Shown piece by piece: positions 6,414-15,601 of a stretch of DNA of 38,876 nucleotides. This stretch comes from Phycisphaerales bacterium (lineage in GTDB: Bacteria > Planctomycetota > Phycisphaerae > Phycisphaerales > UBA1924), in assembly GCA_905339235.1 (NCBI GenBank), contig CAJPFG010000045.1, positions 1-38,876 on the forward strand. Reading direction: 5' to 3'. Below the pieces are notes generated by a model. It was given only the letters and a program-made list of their open reading frames with translations. It made no database searches and was not told the origin of the DNA. A program made the translations under genes and the position numbers. The stretch's first letter is position 1. Each line of letters starts with the position of its first letter.

Positions 6414-8837
6414 TTACAGGTATCCCTCGGCCATCAACGCGTGGATGATCTGATTCGTGATGGGGCCCGACACCTTGCCGCCGCTCCCGCCGTAGTCGAT
6501 CACGACCGAGATCACGTATTGCGGACGGCCGTGGCCCACCATGACGACAAACCAGGAGTGGTCGCCATCCTCCAGGATCTCGCGCCGGAGCGGCCCGTTG
6601 GGGCCGTCGGGGTCATCGCCGAGAACCTTGGGGGCATCCGCGGTGCCGGTCTTACCCCAGACCTGCACGCCGGGGGCATTGAAGATCGGAACCTTCCCAT
6701 AGCCTTCGATGGAGATGTGATGGCCGGTGCCATCCGGCTCTCCGACACTGCGTTCCAGGCCGCGGATCGCCGCGGCCACGGCGGAAGAATCGAGCCCCAG
6801 GTCCCGTGGTTCGGCCCGTGTCTCCCCCTTGATGATGCGAGGCTCGACCCAAAGCCCCCCACGGGCAAGGGTCGCGTAAGCGTTGGCAGCGTGGAGCGGC
6901 GTCCAGGTCACCGGGCCCTGGCCGATACCGACTTGGATCGCGTCGCCAGGCTCCATCCCGTAGTTTTTGGCAGTCCGCTTGAACCCAATGGCGCCCGGCG
7001 CCTCACCTCCGACGCCCAGGCCGAAAGTCCTGCCGACCCCAAACTCCTCGTACCCCGCGATCACGGCTTCGGGCCCCATCCGTCTGCCGAGCGTAAAAAA
7101 GAAGATGTTGCACGAGACCATGATCCCTTCCTCCGCCGAAAGGTCATGGCCCAGCGTGGCGTTGTGAGTGCTGCTGAACTGTTTGTAGATCCAGCACTGA
7201 TAACGATTGGTCACACGCTCGAACAAATGGCCGGTGCAGGCAATCCGCTGATCAAGCGAGTAATCGCCGTGCTTGACGGCCTCCACGAGCATCACCGGCT
7301 TGACGATCGAGCCCGGGGTGTAGTACTTCCCGACGGCGCGGTTGAGCAGTGGCGCGCCCAGGATATCGTCGCGCAGCCGCGCATACTCCTCCTTGAACTC
7401 GCGACGCGTGTACGTGGGCGTAGAAACCATCGCAAGAATGTCGCCCGTGTCGATGTCGAGAACCACCGCGGCGCCATTGAGCGGGTCACCCTCCTTCTGC
7501 GTCGGGCTTTGCTGCTTGTGCCAGGACTGAACCCGCGCCAGGCCCAGCCTGGGATCCATCGCGGCCTGCACACGGGCCTGCAGCGAGGCATCCACGGTCA
7601 ATCGCACGTCGCGACCCCGCACCGGGGAAACAAAGACGCGCTTTCCCGTATCCACCCGGCTGCTCTGCACGCCGCGCAGACCCCTCAGCAGGTGTTCCTG
7701 CGAGTTCTCCAGCCCCGTCGCGCCGATGCGATCCCCGTCGCGATAGGCGCCGCGATCAATCGGGCGCTCGGTCGATGAACCCTCCAACGCTCTGGACCGC
7801 CAATCGGGATGGTCCGCAAGATAATCCGCGCGGCGCTCGGCGTCCCCAACGACATCAATCGTTCCGGCGGACGGATCGCCCTTGGCCGATTGGTACACGG
7901 TCTCGCGCAGGGTGCCCAAGATGTGCCCCGCAACCCCGCCGACTTCGATTTCGATCGGCTCTTCCGAGGCCAGGGGCGGAGGAAACGTGCTCCGATCAAC
8001 CCGCACCCGCATGTACTCGCTGGGATAGTCCCGCTCGCTGCTGTCCCGAACTTCCAGGCCCGGCACGACCTCGACCAGTTGACTCGCGACCTGCCGGGAC
8101 TCACCCAGGCGATCCTCGGCCGCGGGCATCGGCAACTCCGCCTCCTCCGACGCCAGCACGAAGCACGCAAACCCGATGTCGTCTCCAACCCGCGGGATGA
8201 CGACGTGGGCCTGCCTCTTCTCGGAAATCGGGGCTTCGGAACGGCGCTCCATCGCCCGCAGTTCGTCCTGGGTCAGCGGCCTGCCGGTCTTGGAGGCAGC
8301 CTCCTGCTCCTCACGCATCCGGCCTTCGAACACGCTTTGCTGGCGCTGCGACACGCGCGAGATGACCCGCTCGCGGGCCGCGTGGATCTCCTCGAGCGGA
8401 ACGCCCGTCGCCTCCGAAAGGCGTTCCCACGCCCGATCCAGGTGCGCCACAAAAACCGGCTCGAACTGTTCCACTACGTGCGAACGGGCATCGCGGCTGA
8501 GCCCGCCCCAGGCCGTGCCCATGCTCCTGGCCGCGGCCTTTCGTCCCTCTTCGCGGGCCCAGGACCCGTCGATCACGCGGAAATCGACCGCGATGTCGTA
8601 CGACGGGCGATCCTGCGCGAGCACGCGGTCCTTCCGGTCCAGGATGCTGCCGCGAACGGTTGGGGTCTGCCGGCTGCGGGTTAATCGCGACTCGGCCTGC
8701 TGCCGGAGGTCGGCCCCCTTCACGACGGCCAGCCGCGTTATCTGCCCGACCAGCGGTGCGAATCCCAGCGCAAGAAGCGCCAGCAGCAGAAGCAGCCGCC
8801 GGTGAAACATGCTGGGAATGAGAGTTTTCAGCAACAC
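6414..8837 (-). CDS. mrdA: Penicillin-binding protein 2 (class B transpeptidase), enlarged
   Basis: A monofunctional DD-transpeptidase that cross-links peptidoglycan in the elongation complex. An N-terminal membrane anchor (LLLLLALLALGFAPLVG) is followed by the PBP dimer motif TVRGSILDRKDRVLAQD. The transpeptidase domain has S510xxK513 (TPGSIVKP), S575CN and K729TG (GKTGTAD). At 807 residues it is clearly longer than typical PBP2 (about 600-650). The excess lies between the RGSILDR motif and the ATGLENSQEHLLRGLRG motif: a charged segment with much Arg/Glu/Ala (roughly residues 90-250) that looks helical. The start is GTG at 8837; ATG at 8810 (MFHRRLLLLL) is an equally plausible start, and neither has a good SD. 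The rodA gene follows after 26 bases. Confidence 0.93.
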   Translation of the reverse strand: MLLKTLIPSMFHRRLLLLLALLALGFAPLVGQITRLAVVKGADLRQQAESRLTRSRQTPTVRGSILDRKDRVLAQDRPSYDIAVDFRVIDGSWAREEGRKAAARSMGTAWGGLSRDARSHVVEQFEPVFVAHLDRAWERLSEATGVPLEEIHAARERVISRVSQRQQSVFEGRMREEQEAASKTGRPLTQDELRAMERRSEAPISEKRQAHVVIPRVGDDIGFACFVLASEEAELPMPAAEDRLGESRQVASQLVEVVPGLEVRDSSERDYPSEYMRVRVDRSTFPPPLASEEPIEIEVGGVAGHILGTLRETVYQSAKGDPSAGTIDVVGDAERRADYLADHPDWRSRALEGSSTERPIDRGAYRDGDRIGATGLENSQEHLLRGLRGVQSSRVDTGKRVFVSPVRGRDVRLTVDASLQARVQAAMDPRLGLARVQSWHKQQSPTQKEGDPLNGAAVVLDIDTGDILAMVSTPTYTRREFKEEYARLRDDILGAPLLNRAVGKYYTPGSIVKPVMLVEAVKHGDYSLDQRIACTGHLFERVTNRYQCWIYKQFSSTHNATLGHDLSAEEGIMVSCNIFFFTLGRRMGPEAVIAGYEEFGVGRTFGLGVGGEAPGAIGFKRTAKNYGMEPGDAIQVGIGQGPVTWTPLHAANAYATLARGGLWVEPRIIKGETRAEPRDLGLDSSAVAAAIRGLERSVGEPDGTGHHISIEGYGKVPIFNAPGVQVWGKTGTADAPKVLGDDPDGPNGPLRREILEDGDHSWFVVMVGHGRPQYVISVVIDYGGSGGKVSGPITNQIIHALMAEGYL

Positions 8838-8891
8838 GCCGACGGTAGGATCGGCCGGTTCACCCCGGGAACCCCCAAAACCGACCGGTGG

Positions 8892-9596
8892 TCATCCGCC
8901 GAGATAGATCGTGTGCCCCAGTCCGACCGTGAACACCAGCAAGCCGTACAAGGCGTGTTCAATCGAGACCAGCAGAACCGACCTGCTCGTCTGGTACGTT
9001 CGGGCGAAGATCAGCCCGCCGGCGAGGGTCAACGCGAGCGCCACCCAGTTGTGAAAGATCACATGGGCCCAGCAGAACGCAAGGGCGGACGCCCAGACCA
9101 TCGCACTCTCTCCCCGAAACACCCCCCGGTACCGCTGAAAAACAAACGCCCGGTACACCACGTTCTGGGGGTAGACGCTGAGGATCGGGTACACAGCGCA
9201 GATTAGCAGCCACAACCCCGTCCGCTCCCGGGGCAGGTAGAGCCATCGTTCCGGCGTCAGCCAGTGAACCATCGACCCGAGCACCACGGCGCCCAGGACC
9301 CACAGCGCCAGGGCTCCCACAAAGCCGGCTTTCGCGCCGGCAGAGTTCCACAGTGAACGGCGGTCGAAGGACCGGTCGAACCACAGCATGATCGTGCAGA
9401 CGATCAGCGCCGAAAAGAGCATCACCAGCAGCGGGAACTTGAGGGGCGTCGCCGCCAGAATCGCCGGCAAGCCGAAGAACAAGGCCACGAACTCGACGAG
9501 CCGGTAGCGTCGCTCCCCCCCGTCAAGCGCCGCGGTCGCGGCCGCCTGCGCTGGGCTCGTTCCTTCCATGGACATGAAGCCGCGCCGCGACCACAT
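8892..9596 (-). CDS. CPBP-family membrane protein, probably catalytically inactive
   Basis: A polytopic protein of up to 234 residues with the fold pattern of CPBP (CAAX protease/bacteriocin-processing, Rce1-like) glutamic proteases. It has the first-motif region YPQNVVYRAFVFQRY (142-156), then AFCWAHVIFHNW (H178) and SIEHALYG (H214). Active members have EExxxR, or QExxYR in the YPQ subfamily; here the positions are Q144 and N145, so no catalytic Glu is visible, while Arg149 and both His motifs remain. It is likely a pseudoprotease or a scaffold, but this is inferred. The start is unclear: ATG at 9596, 9575 and 9569 are all in frame and lack an SD. It is the first gene of the mrdA-rodA run, a place often held by mreC/mreD elsewhere; it resembles neither. 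Confidence 0.75.
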   Translation of the reverse strand: MWSRRGFMSMEGTSPAQAAATAALDGGERRYRLVEFVALFFGLPAILAATPLKFPLLVMLFSALIVCTIMLWFDRSFDRRSLWNSAGAKAGFVGALALWVLGAVVLGSMVHWLTPERWLYLPRERTGLWLLICAVYPILSVYPQNVVYRAFVFQRYRGVFRGESAMVWASALAFCWAHVIFHNWVALALTLAGGLIFARTYQTSRSVLLVSIEHALYGLLVFTVGLGHTIYLGG

Positions 9597-9760
9597 CGCC
9601 GGATTGTTCGGTCTCGGGGACGCCGAGTTTCGTTGAACTCAAAAATGCCGCGGGGCCGGCCCACGAGCCCAGCCCCACGACATCACCCCTGTCATCACAT
9701 GCGGCAGCCTTCGCCGCCGCGAAGTACACACGCCCGGTTCAGATTGACTTGCCCATAGCG

Positions 9761-9787
9761 GCACGAACGTGCCCATCAATGATGGGC
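9761..9787. promoter_or_regulatory. Operator-like palindromes at the predicted start site
   Basis: GCCCATCAATGATGGGC (9771-9787) is a perfect inverted repeat with two 8-base arms and one central base. It lies immediately downstream of the predicted -10 box, so a repressor bound there would block initiation. It abuts a second perfect palindrome, GCACGAACGTGC (9761-9772). In RNA they could also form 5' hairpins. The binding factor is unknown. Confidence 0.4.
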
Positions 9788-9789
9788 CG

Positions 9790-9817
9790 AGTGTACTAGA
9801 TCGCCGGGTTTCCACAA
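9790..9817 (-). promoter_or_regulatory. Probable sigma70-type promoter of the mrdA-rodA run
   Basis: On the minus strand TTGTGG (9817-9812) and TACACT (9795-9790) are separated by 16 bases. Transcription would start near 9783, inside the perfect palindrome at 9771-9787. The leader to the first plausible start of the CPBP gene is about 190 bases. This is the only good -35/-10 pair that I found in the 254-base gap between the TPR lipoprotein and the CPBP gene. I see no gene or terminator in the rest of that gap. Confidence 0.45.
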
Positions 9818-9850
9818 GCCCCGATCACACCACAAACCGCCGGAATCCGC

Positions 9851-10774
9851 TCACTTCGACCGCGCCAGGTCCGCTTCGGCGGCGATGTGGCCGAACGCGG
9901 CCCAGTTGGTCTCCTCGATGATCCGGTGCCGCAACACCACCGCCCCCTCCGGGTTCCCCGTTACTTCCCGCCACACCGAAACCCCGTACGCCACCGCCGG
10001 GTCCAGCGCCCCTTCCTTGAGCACCTCTCCTTCCGAAATCTCGCCCTTGTAGAACAGGCAGAGTTGGTGGTAGTTGTGGTTTTCCTTGACATCCATCTGG
10101 GCTGTCACGCCCTGCGCCAGACGCCGGGCCTGGTCCGGCCGGCCAAGCCTGCACAGCGCAAGAACTCGCCAGTGCAGGGACGACACCAGCATGTCGTCGT
10201 TCACGCCCGCCAACCCCTCACGCCTCGCGAACCAATGCCCCGCCAGGGAGTATTCGCCCCTCAGGTAATGGGCCAGCCCAAGATGGTAGTAAATGTTCGA
10301 TTTCACCGTGCTGCGCGGCGTGTTCGTCGAGTTGGGGTCTCCATCCGGCTCCACTTCGTCTTCGAGGTTTTCCGCCAGATGCGCGGCCCGGCTGAGGTCC
10401 TCGATGGCCTTGTCGAACTGGCGCACGGTGATATATCGATGCCCGCGGAAGCGGAGCAGTTTGTAACTGTCGGCGTAGCGGCCGAGCCCTTCGGTGAACA
10501 CTCCGATGGCCTCGTGGTACTGGCCCAGGTACCCCAAGCGCCGCCCCAGCCAAATCGCATTCTCTTCGGACGGCGAGGCGTCGTAGGCGCCCTCCGCCGC
10601 GGCCAGGTCCACCTTCAACGGCGTTTCCCGCTCCGAGGCGATCGGAACCGGGCCCAGCACGCGCCCGTCAAGGGATCGATACTCGCGGGCGGGCCCCGCC
10701 GCGCGCCCGCCCGCACATCCCCAGGCGCTCACCACAACCGAGACCACCATGAGTGTTGTCATGAGAGTTTTCAT
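9851..10774 (-). CDS. TPR-containing lipoprotein of unknown function
   Basis: This 307-residue protein starts with a lipoprotein signal (MKTLMTTLMVVSVVVSAWGC), with Cys20 as the likely lipidated residue. The box AWGC is weaker than the consensus LAGC. The mature part is helical and carries tetratricopeptide-like repeats: NAIWLGRRLGYLGQYHEAIGVFTEGL, YKLLRFRGHRYITVRQFDKAIEDLSRA, NIYYHLGLAHYLRGEYSLAGHWF and SLHWRVLALCRLGRPDQARRLA, at roughly residues 75-215. A C-terminal domain of about 90 residues follows. Such proteins usually act as scaffolds; no partner can be named. It is divergent from the thiolase gene (114 bases between starts) and upstream of the cell-wall run, but separated from it by a promoter region. 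Confidence 0.7.
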   Translation of the reverse strand: MKTLMTTLMVVSVVVSAWGCAGGRAAGPAREYRSLDGRVLGPVPIASERETPLKVDLAAAEGAYDASPSEENAIWLGRRLGYLGQYHEAIGVFTEGLGRYADSYKLLRFRGHRYITVRQFDKAIEDLSRAAHLAENLEDEVEPDGDPNSTNTPRSTVKSNIYYHLGLAHYLRGEYSLAGHWFARREGLAGVNDDMLVSSLHWRVLALCRLGRPDQARRLAQGVTAQMDVKENHNYHQLCLFYKGEISEGEVLKEGALDPAVAYGVSVWREVTGNPEGAVVLRHRIIEETNWAAFGHIAAEADLARSK

Positions 10775-10888
10775 GGGCGTCAGCCTACCGCGCCGCGGGT
10801 CGTCGTGGGGGGCCGGGATTCACCCGGGCCCGAATTTTGGCCAGGCCGGGTGTTGGAAACCTACACTCAACCGAAGGAGTTTTTCCCC

Positions 10889-12091
10889 ATGACGACCCCC
10901 GTAATCCTCGCGGCAAAGCGCACGCCCATCGGCAAGTTCTTCGGCGGCTTCACCAAAGTTCCCTCCCCCCTGCTGGGCTCGTACGCCATCCAGGGCCTCT
11001 TCGCCGATCAGCCCAAGTTGAAGGCCGAGGCCGACGCCGGGCGGGTCGATGAAGTCATCATGGGGTGCGTGCTGCAGGCGGGTCTGGGCCAGAACCCGGC
11101 ACGGCAGGCGGCCCTGCGGGCGGGCATCCCGGACACCCAGTCGTGCGTGACGATCAACAAGGTGTGCGGATCGGGCCTCCAGGCCGTGATGCAGGCGGCC
11201 CAGTCGATCAAGGCGGGGGACAACCACCTCGTGATCGCGGGCGGCTTCGAGAACATGACGCGGGCGCCGTACTTTGCCGGCATCCGTGACGGCGCTGGCG
11301 CTCCCAAGTTCGGTCCCATGCAGTTCGAAGACCACATGCAGTACGACGGCCTGCGGTGCGCCTTCGAGAACTGGGCCATGGGGAACGGCGCCGACTACAT
11401 CGCGAAAAAGTACGAAGTCTCCCGTGCCGACCAGGACCGCTGGTCCGCTCGCAGCCACCAGCGCGCCGCCGAAGCCACCAGGAGCGGCTACTTCAAGAAC
11501 GAGATCATCGCGCTGACCGGCGAACAATGCCTCGACAAGAAATCCCCCGGAGTCTCCGCCGACGAAGGCATCCGCGCTGAATCCACCGCCGACGCCCTCG
11601 CCAAACTCCGCCCCGTCTTTGAAAAGGACGGATCAGTGACCGCGGGAAACGCCAGCCAGATCTCCGACGGCGGCGCGGCCATTTGCGTCGCCTCCATGAA
11701 AAAGGCCGAGCAACTCGGGATCAAGCCCCTCGCCAGGATCGTGGCCTATCACACCAGCGGCGTCGCCCCCAAGGAAATCTTCCGGGCTCCGGCACTCGCC
11801 GTCCCGGCCGCCATCGCGAAGGCGGGCCTCAAACTGACCGACATCGATCTCTTCGAACTCAACGAGGCCTTCGCCGCGCAGGTGCTCCAGAACATGAAGG
11901 AAGGCGGCATCCCGGAAGACCGCGTCAATATCTGCGGCGGGGCCGTGGCGATGGGGCACCCCATCGGCTGCTCCGGCGCCCGCGTGCTTACCACGCTGAT
12001 CCACCAACTCCACCGCACCGGCGGAAAGCGCGGTGTCGCGGCCCTCTGCCTCGGCGGTGGAAACGCCGTGGCCGTCGTCGTCGAAATCTGA
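10889..12091 (+). CDS. Acetyl-CoA C-acetyltransferase (thiolase)
   Basis: A 400-residue thiolase that condenses two acetyl-CoA to acetoacetyl-CoA or runs the reverse cleavage. The nucleophile is Cys93 in [24 protein letters not shown] (His357) and the second catalytic Cys387 in CLGGGNA complete the active site. The frame is open for 1 kb upstream, but the true start is the ATG at 10889, preceded by AAGGAG at 10874-10879, nine bases away; [17 protein letters not shown] is the family N-terminus. Degradative versus biosynthetic direction cannot be told. No hydroxybutyryl-CoA dehydrogenase or HMG-CoA gene is adjacent, though ElbB elsewhere in the window relates loosely to isoprenoid supply. It is the first gene of a plus-strand run to 16555. 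Confidence 0.93.
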   Translation: MTTPVILAAKRTPIGKFFGGFTKVPSPLLGSYAIQGLFADQPKLKAEADAGRVDEVIMGCVLQAGLGQNPARQAALRAGIPDTQSCVTINKVCGSGLQAVMQAAQSIKAGDNHLVIAGGFENMTRAPYFAGIRDGAGAPKFGPMQFEDHMQYDGLRCAFENWAMGNGADYIAKKYEVSRADQDRWSARSHQRAAEATRSGYFKNEIIALTGEQCLDKKSPGVSADEGIRAESTADALAKLRPVFEKDGSVTAGNASQISDGGAAICVASMKKAEQLGIKPLARIVAYHTSGVAPKEIFRAPALAVPAAIAKAGLKLTDIDLFELNEAFAAQVLQNMKEGGIPEDRVNICGGAVAMGHPIGCSGARVLTTLIHQLHRTGGKRGVAALCLGGGNAVAVVVEI

Positions 12092-12183
12092 ATCGCGGTC
12101 GGAAGCGGGACAATGCGGCTTCAGGGAATGTTGCGGCCGCCCGCGTCGGGTATCCTCTGGCGTACCCCACCGGGAGCCCTGCG

Positions 12184-13182
<999 letters not shown>

Positions 13183-13219
13183 TCCGATCCGGTCGTTGTC
13201 ATTCACCCACGGAGCCCGT

Positions 13220-13522
13220 ATGCGAAGCGTCCGTCTTGAACCCGAGTTGGAGTCGCGCCTCGAAGAGGCCGTCCACGTGTCCGGCCGCTCCGCGTCGGAC
13301 GTGATCCGCGACGGAATCCGGTTGCGCGTCGATCAGGTTCTCTCCGGGCGAATGCGCGGCTCGCTCGCCAGACGCTGGAAGAAATACATCGGCCGGCTCT
13401 CGCTCGGCGGGGATGCCCGCAAGATGGACGAGCAGTACGCGACGCCGCTCAACGCCAAGCACCGCAGGGCATCGACCCAGTGGCTCCGCGATAACCGAAA
13501 GCCGCGTCGGAAGCGACCATGA
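13220..13522 (+). CDS. vapB: Ribbon-helix-helix antitoxin (VapB-like)
   Basis: A 100-residue protein starting with a ribbon-helix-helix (CopG/MetJ-like) DNA-binding domain: a beta strand [11 protein letters not shown], then two helices, [11 protein letters not shown] and [16 protein letters not shown]. The C-terminal half is very basic (NRKPRRKRP) and would neutralise the PIN toxin encoded by the next gene. GGAG at 13211-13214 precedes the ATG at 13220. Its TGA overlaps the toxin start in an ATGA arrangement (13519-13522), typical of toxin-antitoxin operons and translational coupling. VapB proteins usually autoregulate as a VapBC complex. No clear operator was seen in the 37 bases upstream, so it may depend on read-through from the isomerase gene. 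Confidence 0.8.
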   Translation: MRSVRLEPELESRLEEAVHVSGRSASDVIRDGIRLRVDQVLSGRMRGSLARRWKKYIGRLSLGGDARKMDEQYATPLNAKHRRASTQWLRDNRKPRRKRP

Positions 13523-13953
13523 TCCTCATCGACGCCGGCCCATTGATCGCGGGGATCGACCGGAGCGACCTGGCGCACGCCGAATGCGCCCGCGTGCTCG
13601 GAACCCTGCCCGACGAGGGCCTTGCTACATGGCCCGTCTTCGCCGAGGCGATGCACATGCTCGGGCGCCGAAAGGGAAGGCAGGGCCCCCGGTCCCGCCA
13701 GCAGGTGCTGTGGGCGATGCTCGACGCCAAAGACCTGCACGTGCTCGACATGGATCAGCCGCACATACGCCGAGCGAAGGCCCTCATGCACAAGTACCGC
13801 GAGTTTCCGATGGACCTTTGCGACGCTTCGCTGGTGGTCGTCGGAGAAGCCCTCAACATCCGCCGCGTCTTTACACTCGACCGTCACTTCGCGGCATACC
13901 GATTGAACTCGAAGACGCCGTTCGAGATTGTGCCCGACGTTCGCGGAGATTGA
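13519..13953 (+). CDS. vapC: PIN-domain toxin (VapC-like ribonuclease)
   Basis: A 144-residue PIN-domain protein. The acidic metal-binding residues are all present: D5 ([11 protein letters not shown]), E43 (VFAEAMHML), D99 and D102 ([12 protein letters not shown]), and D121 (FTLDRHF). VapC toxins are Mg/Mn-dependent ribonucleases that usually cut tRNA anticodon loops or the 23S rRNA sarcin-ricin loop; the target here cannot be predicted. It overlaps the antitoxin gene by four bases. The next gene starts 17 bases later with its own strong SD. The pair sits between two sugar-metabolism genes in the same direction, with no visible repeats or integrase. Confidence 0.88.
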   Translation: MILIDAGPLIAGIDRSDLAHAECARVLGTLPDEGLATWPVFAEAMHMLGRRKGRQGPRSRQQVLWAMLDAKDLHVLDMDQPHIRRAKALMHKYREFPMDLCDASLVVVGEALNIRRVFTLDRHFAAYRLNSKTPFEIVPDVRGD

Positions 13954-13970
13954 CTTTATCGGAGGTTCGC

Positions 13971-15122
13971 ATGACCGCAACTCCCCTCTCCTTCGGCATG
14001 GTCGGCGGCGGCCAGGGCGCATTCATCGGCGCCGTCCACCGCACCGCCGCGATCATGGACGGCCAGGCGCGCTTCGTCGCCGGGGCCCTCTCCTCCACTC
14101 CCCGGAAATCGCTTGCCTCCGGGCGTGAACTCGGCCTCCCCGACGACCGCAACTACCCCACCTGGCAGGAAATGCTCGCCCGCGAATCCGCGCGCCCGCC
14201 GCACGACCGCATCGACTTCGTCTCCATCGTCACACCCAACCACGCCCACTTCGAGCCCGCCAATGCCTTCGCCGCGGCCGGCTTCAACGTCGTCCTCGAC
14301 AAGCCGATGGTCATGAACTCGGCGCAAGCGAGCCAACTCGCCGCGACCACCGCCAAAACCGGCGTCGTCTTCGCCGTCACCTACAACTACACCGGCTACC
14401 CCCTCGTCAAGCGAGCCGCCGAACTCGTCCGCACCGGCGCCATCGGCCCCGTCCGAAAGGTCTTCGTCGAGTATCACCAGGGCTGGCTCGCCACCCGCCT
14501 CGAAGCCGGCGGCCAGAAACAGGCCGACTGGCGCACCGATCCCAAGCGCGCCGGCGCTGGCGCGATCGGCGATATCGGTTCCCACGCCGAAAACCTCGTG
14601 GCCACCATCACCGGGCTCGAAATCGAGCAACTCTGCGCCGACGCCACCACCTTCGTCCCCGGCCGCGCCATCGATGACGACGCCTCGGTGCTCCTCCGCT
14701 TCAAGGGCGGCGCCCGCGGCGTGCTCACCTGCTCCCAGGTCTGCGTGGGTGAGGAGAACAACCTGTCGATCCGCGTCTACGGCGAGAACGGCGCGATCGC
14801 CTGGCGTCAGGAAAATCCTAACGAACTCTGGCTCTCGCCCCGCGAGGGCAGCAAACGGTTGCTCACGAGAGGCGGCCCCGAAGCCGGCCCCATCGCCGCG
14901 GCCGCCACCCGCATCCCGCCAGGCCACCCCGAGGGCTTCTTCGAGGCCTTCGCGAACATCTATCGAGGCGTGGCCGAGGCGATTCACGCCAAGCGCGAGG
15001 GCCGGGCGCCCGCCGGTCTCGCCACGCAGTTCCCCACCGTCCACGACGGCGCCCGGGGCGTTCGGTTCATCGAGCGAGTCCTCGATAGCACGGCCAGGGG
15101 AGGCGCCTGGCTGGCCTTCTAA
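13971..15122 (+). CDS. Gfo/Idh/MocA family oxidoreductase
   Basis: A 383-residue NAD(P)-dependent sugar or sugar-alcohol dehydrogenase. The Rossmann domain begins with [15 protein letters not shown] (9-23). It contains the TPN...H segment ([14 protein letters not shown]) and the catalytic lysine in LDKPMVM (K111). The second domain has [11 protein letters not shown] with D201 and H205, the usual proton-relay residues. GGAGG at 13961-13965 sets the start at 13971. The same direction and close spacing with the TIM-barrel isomerase (the TA pair in between) suggest one metabolic pathway. The exact substrate, and whether it oxidises or reduces, cannot be inferred. Confidence 0.92.
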   Translation: MTATPLSFGMVGGGQGAFIGAVHRTAAIMDGQARFVAGALSSTPRKSLASGRELGLPDDRNYPTWQEMLARESARPPHDRIDFVSIVTPNHAHFEPANAFAAAGFNVVLDKPMVMNSAQASQLAATTAKTGVVFAVTYNYTGYPLVKRAAELVRTGAIGPVRKVFVEYHQGWLATRLEAGGQKQADWRTDPKRAGAGAIGDIGSHAENLVATITGLEIEQLCADATTFVPGRAIDDDASVLLRFKGGARGVLTCSQVCVGEENNLSIRVYGENGAIAWRQENPNELWLSPREGSKRLLTRGGPEAGPIAAAATRIPPGHPEGFFEAFANIYRGVAEAIHAKREGRAPAGLATQFPTVHDGARGVRFIERVLDSTARGGAWLAF

Positions 15123-15132
15123 TTTGGCGATT

Positions 15133-15151
15133 CTCGGACGCTGGGTCCGAG
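15133..15151 (+). terminator. Small hairpin after the oxidoreductase
   Basis: CTCGGAC, a five-base loop and GTCCGAG form a perfect 7-bp stem 11 bases after the stop codon. There is no T-run after it, so it may be an mRNA-stabilising or weak terminator hairpin. The rest of the 125-base gap to the Hpt gene holds nothing recognisable. Confidence 0.35.
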
Positions 15152-15247
15152 ATTGCGTACGGGTTTGTCGCAATCCGGGGCCGTGTGGTCCGCTCCGCCT
15201 GAACCCCGTCGCGAAGCCTGCCGATTCTCCGATCCGGGAGGTATCGC

Positions 15248-15589
15248 ATGGCATCGGACCCCAGTGCGCTGAGCGGACCATTGAAGAGCCAACTGGAAGG
15301 CGACCCGGACATGGCCGAACTCGTGGGCATGTTCGTGGGTGATCTGCCGCAACGCATCGACGCCGTCGCCAGGGCCTTGGACGAGCGCCGGGCCGACGAT
15401 CTGAAGCGAATCACGCACCAACTCCGCGGGTCGAGCGCTTCGTACGGCTTCCCGAGCATCGGTAGCGTCGCCGGCCGGATCGAGGACTCGCTGCACGAAC
15501 TGGGCTCTTCCAACGGTGCCGACCTCTCGTCGCTGAAGGCGACCGTTGATGAACTGATCAACCTTTGCAAGCGCGCCACGTTGGCCTGA
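15248..15589 (+). CDS. Hpt (histidine phosphotransfer) domain protein
   Basis: A free-standing 113-residue four-helix Hpt protein. The phospho-accepting residue is H57 in ITHQLRGSSASYGF, matching the HxLKGSSxxxG signature with Arg in place of Lys. Such proteins pass phosphate between a hybrid kinase and a response regulator. The response regulator-diguanylate cyclase gene begins 12 bases downstream, so it is the obvious partner. No hybrid kinase with its own receiver domain is in the window. A simple histidine kinase lies at 19213-20124 on the other strand, but a link to it is unproven. The ATG at 15248 follows a strong SD (GGGAGG, 15236-15241). Confidence 0.88.
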   Translation: MASDPSALSGPLKSQLEGDPDMAELVGMFVGDLPQRIDAVARALDERRADDLKRITHQLRGSSASYGFPSIGSVAGRIEDSLHELGSSNGADLSSLKATVDELINLCKRATLA

Positions 15590-15601
15590 TCACCGCTTCC
15601 C

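Noticed and set aside
10862..10867. TACACT as a -10 box for the thiolase gene
   Set aside because: The spacing to the only TTG-like box is 19 bases, and the start would fall on the SD itself.
9887..10888. Extension of the thiolase frame 1 kb upstream
   Set aside because: It is antisense to the TPR lipoprotein; the thiolase N-terminus and a strong SD place the start at 10889.
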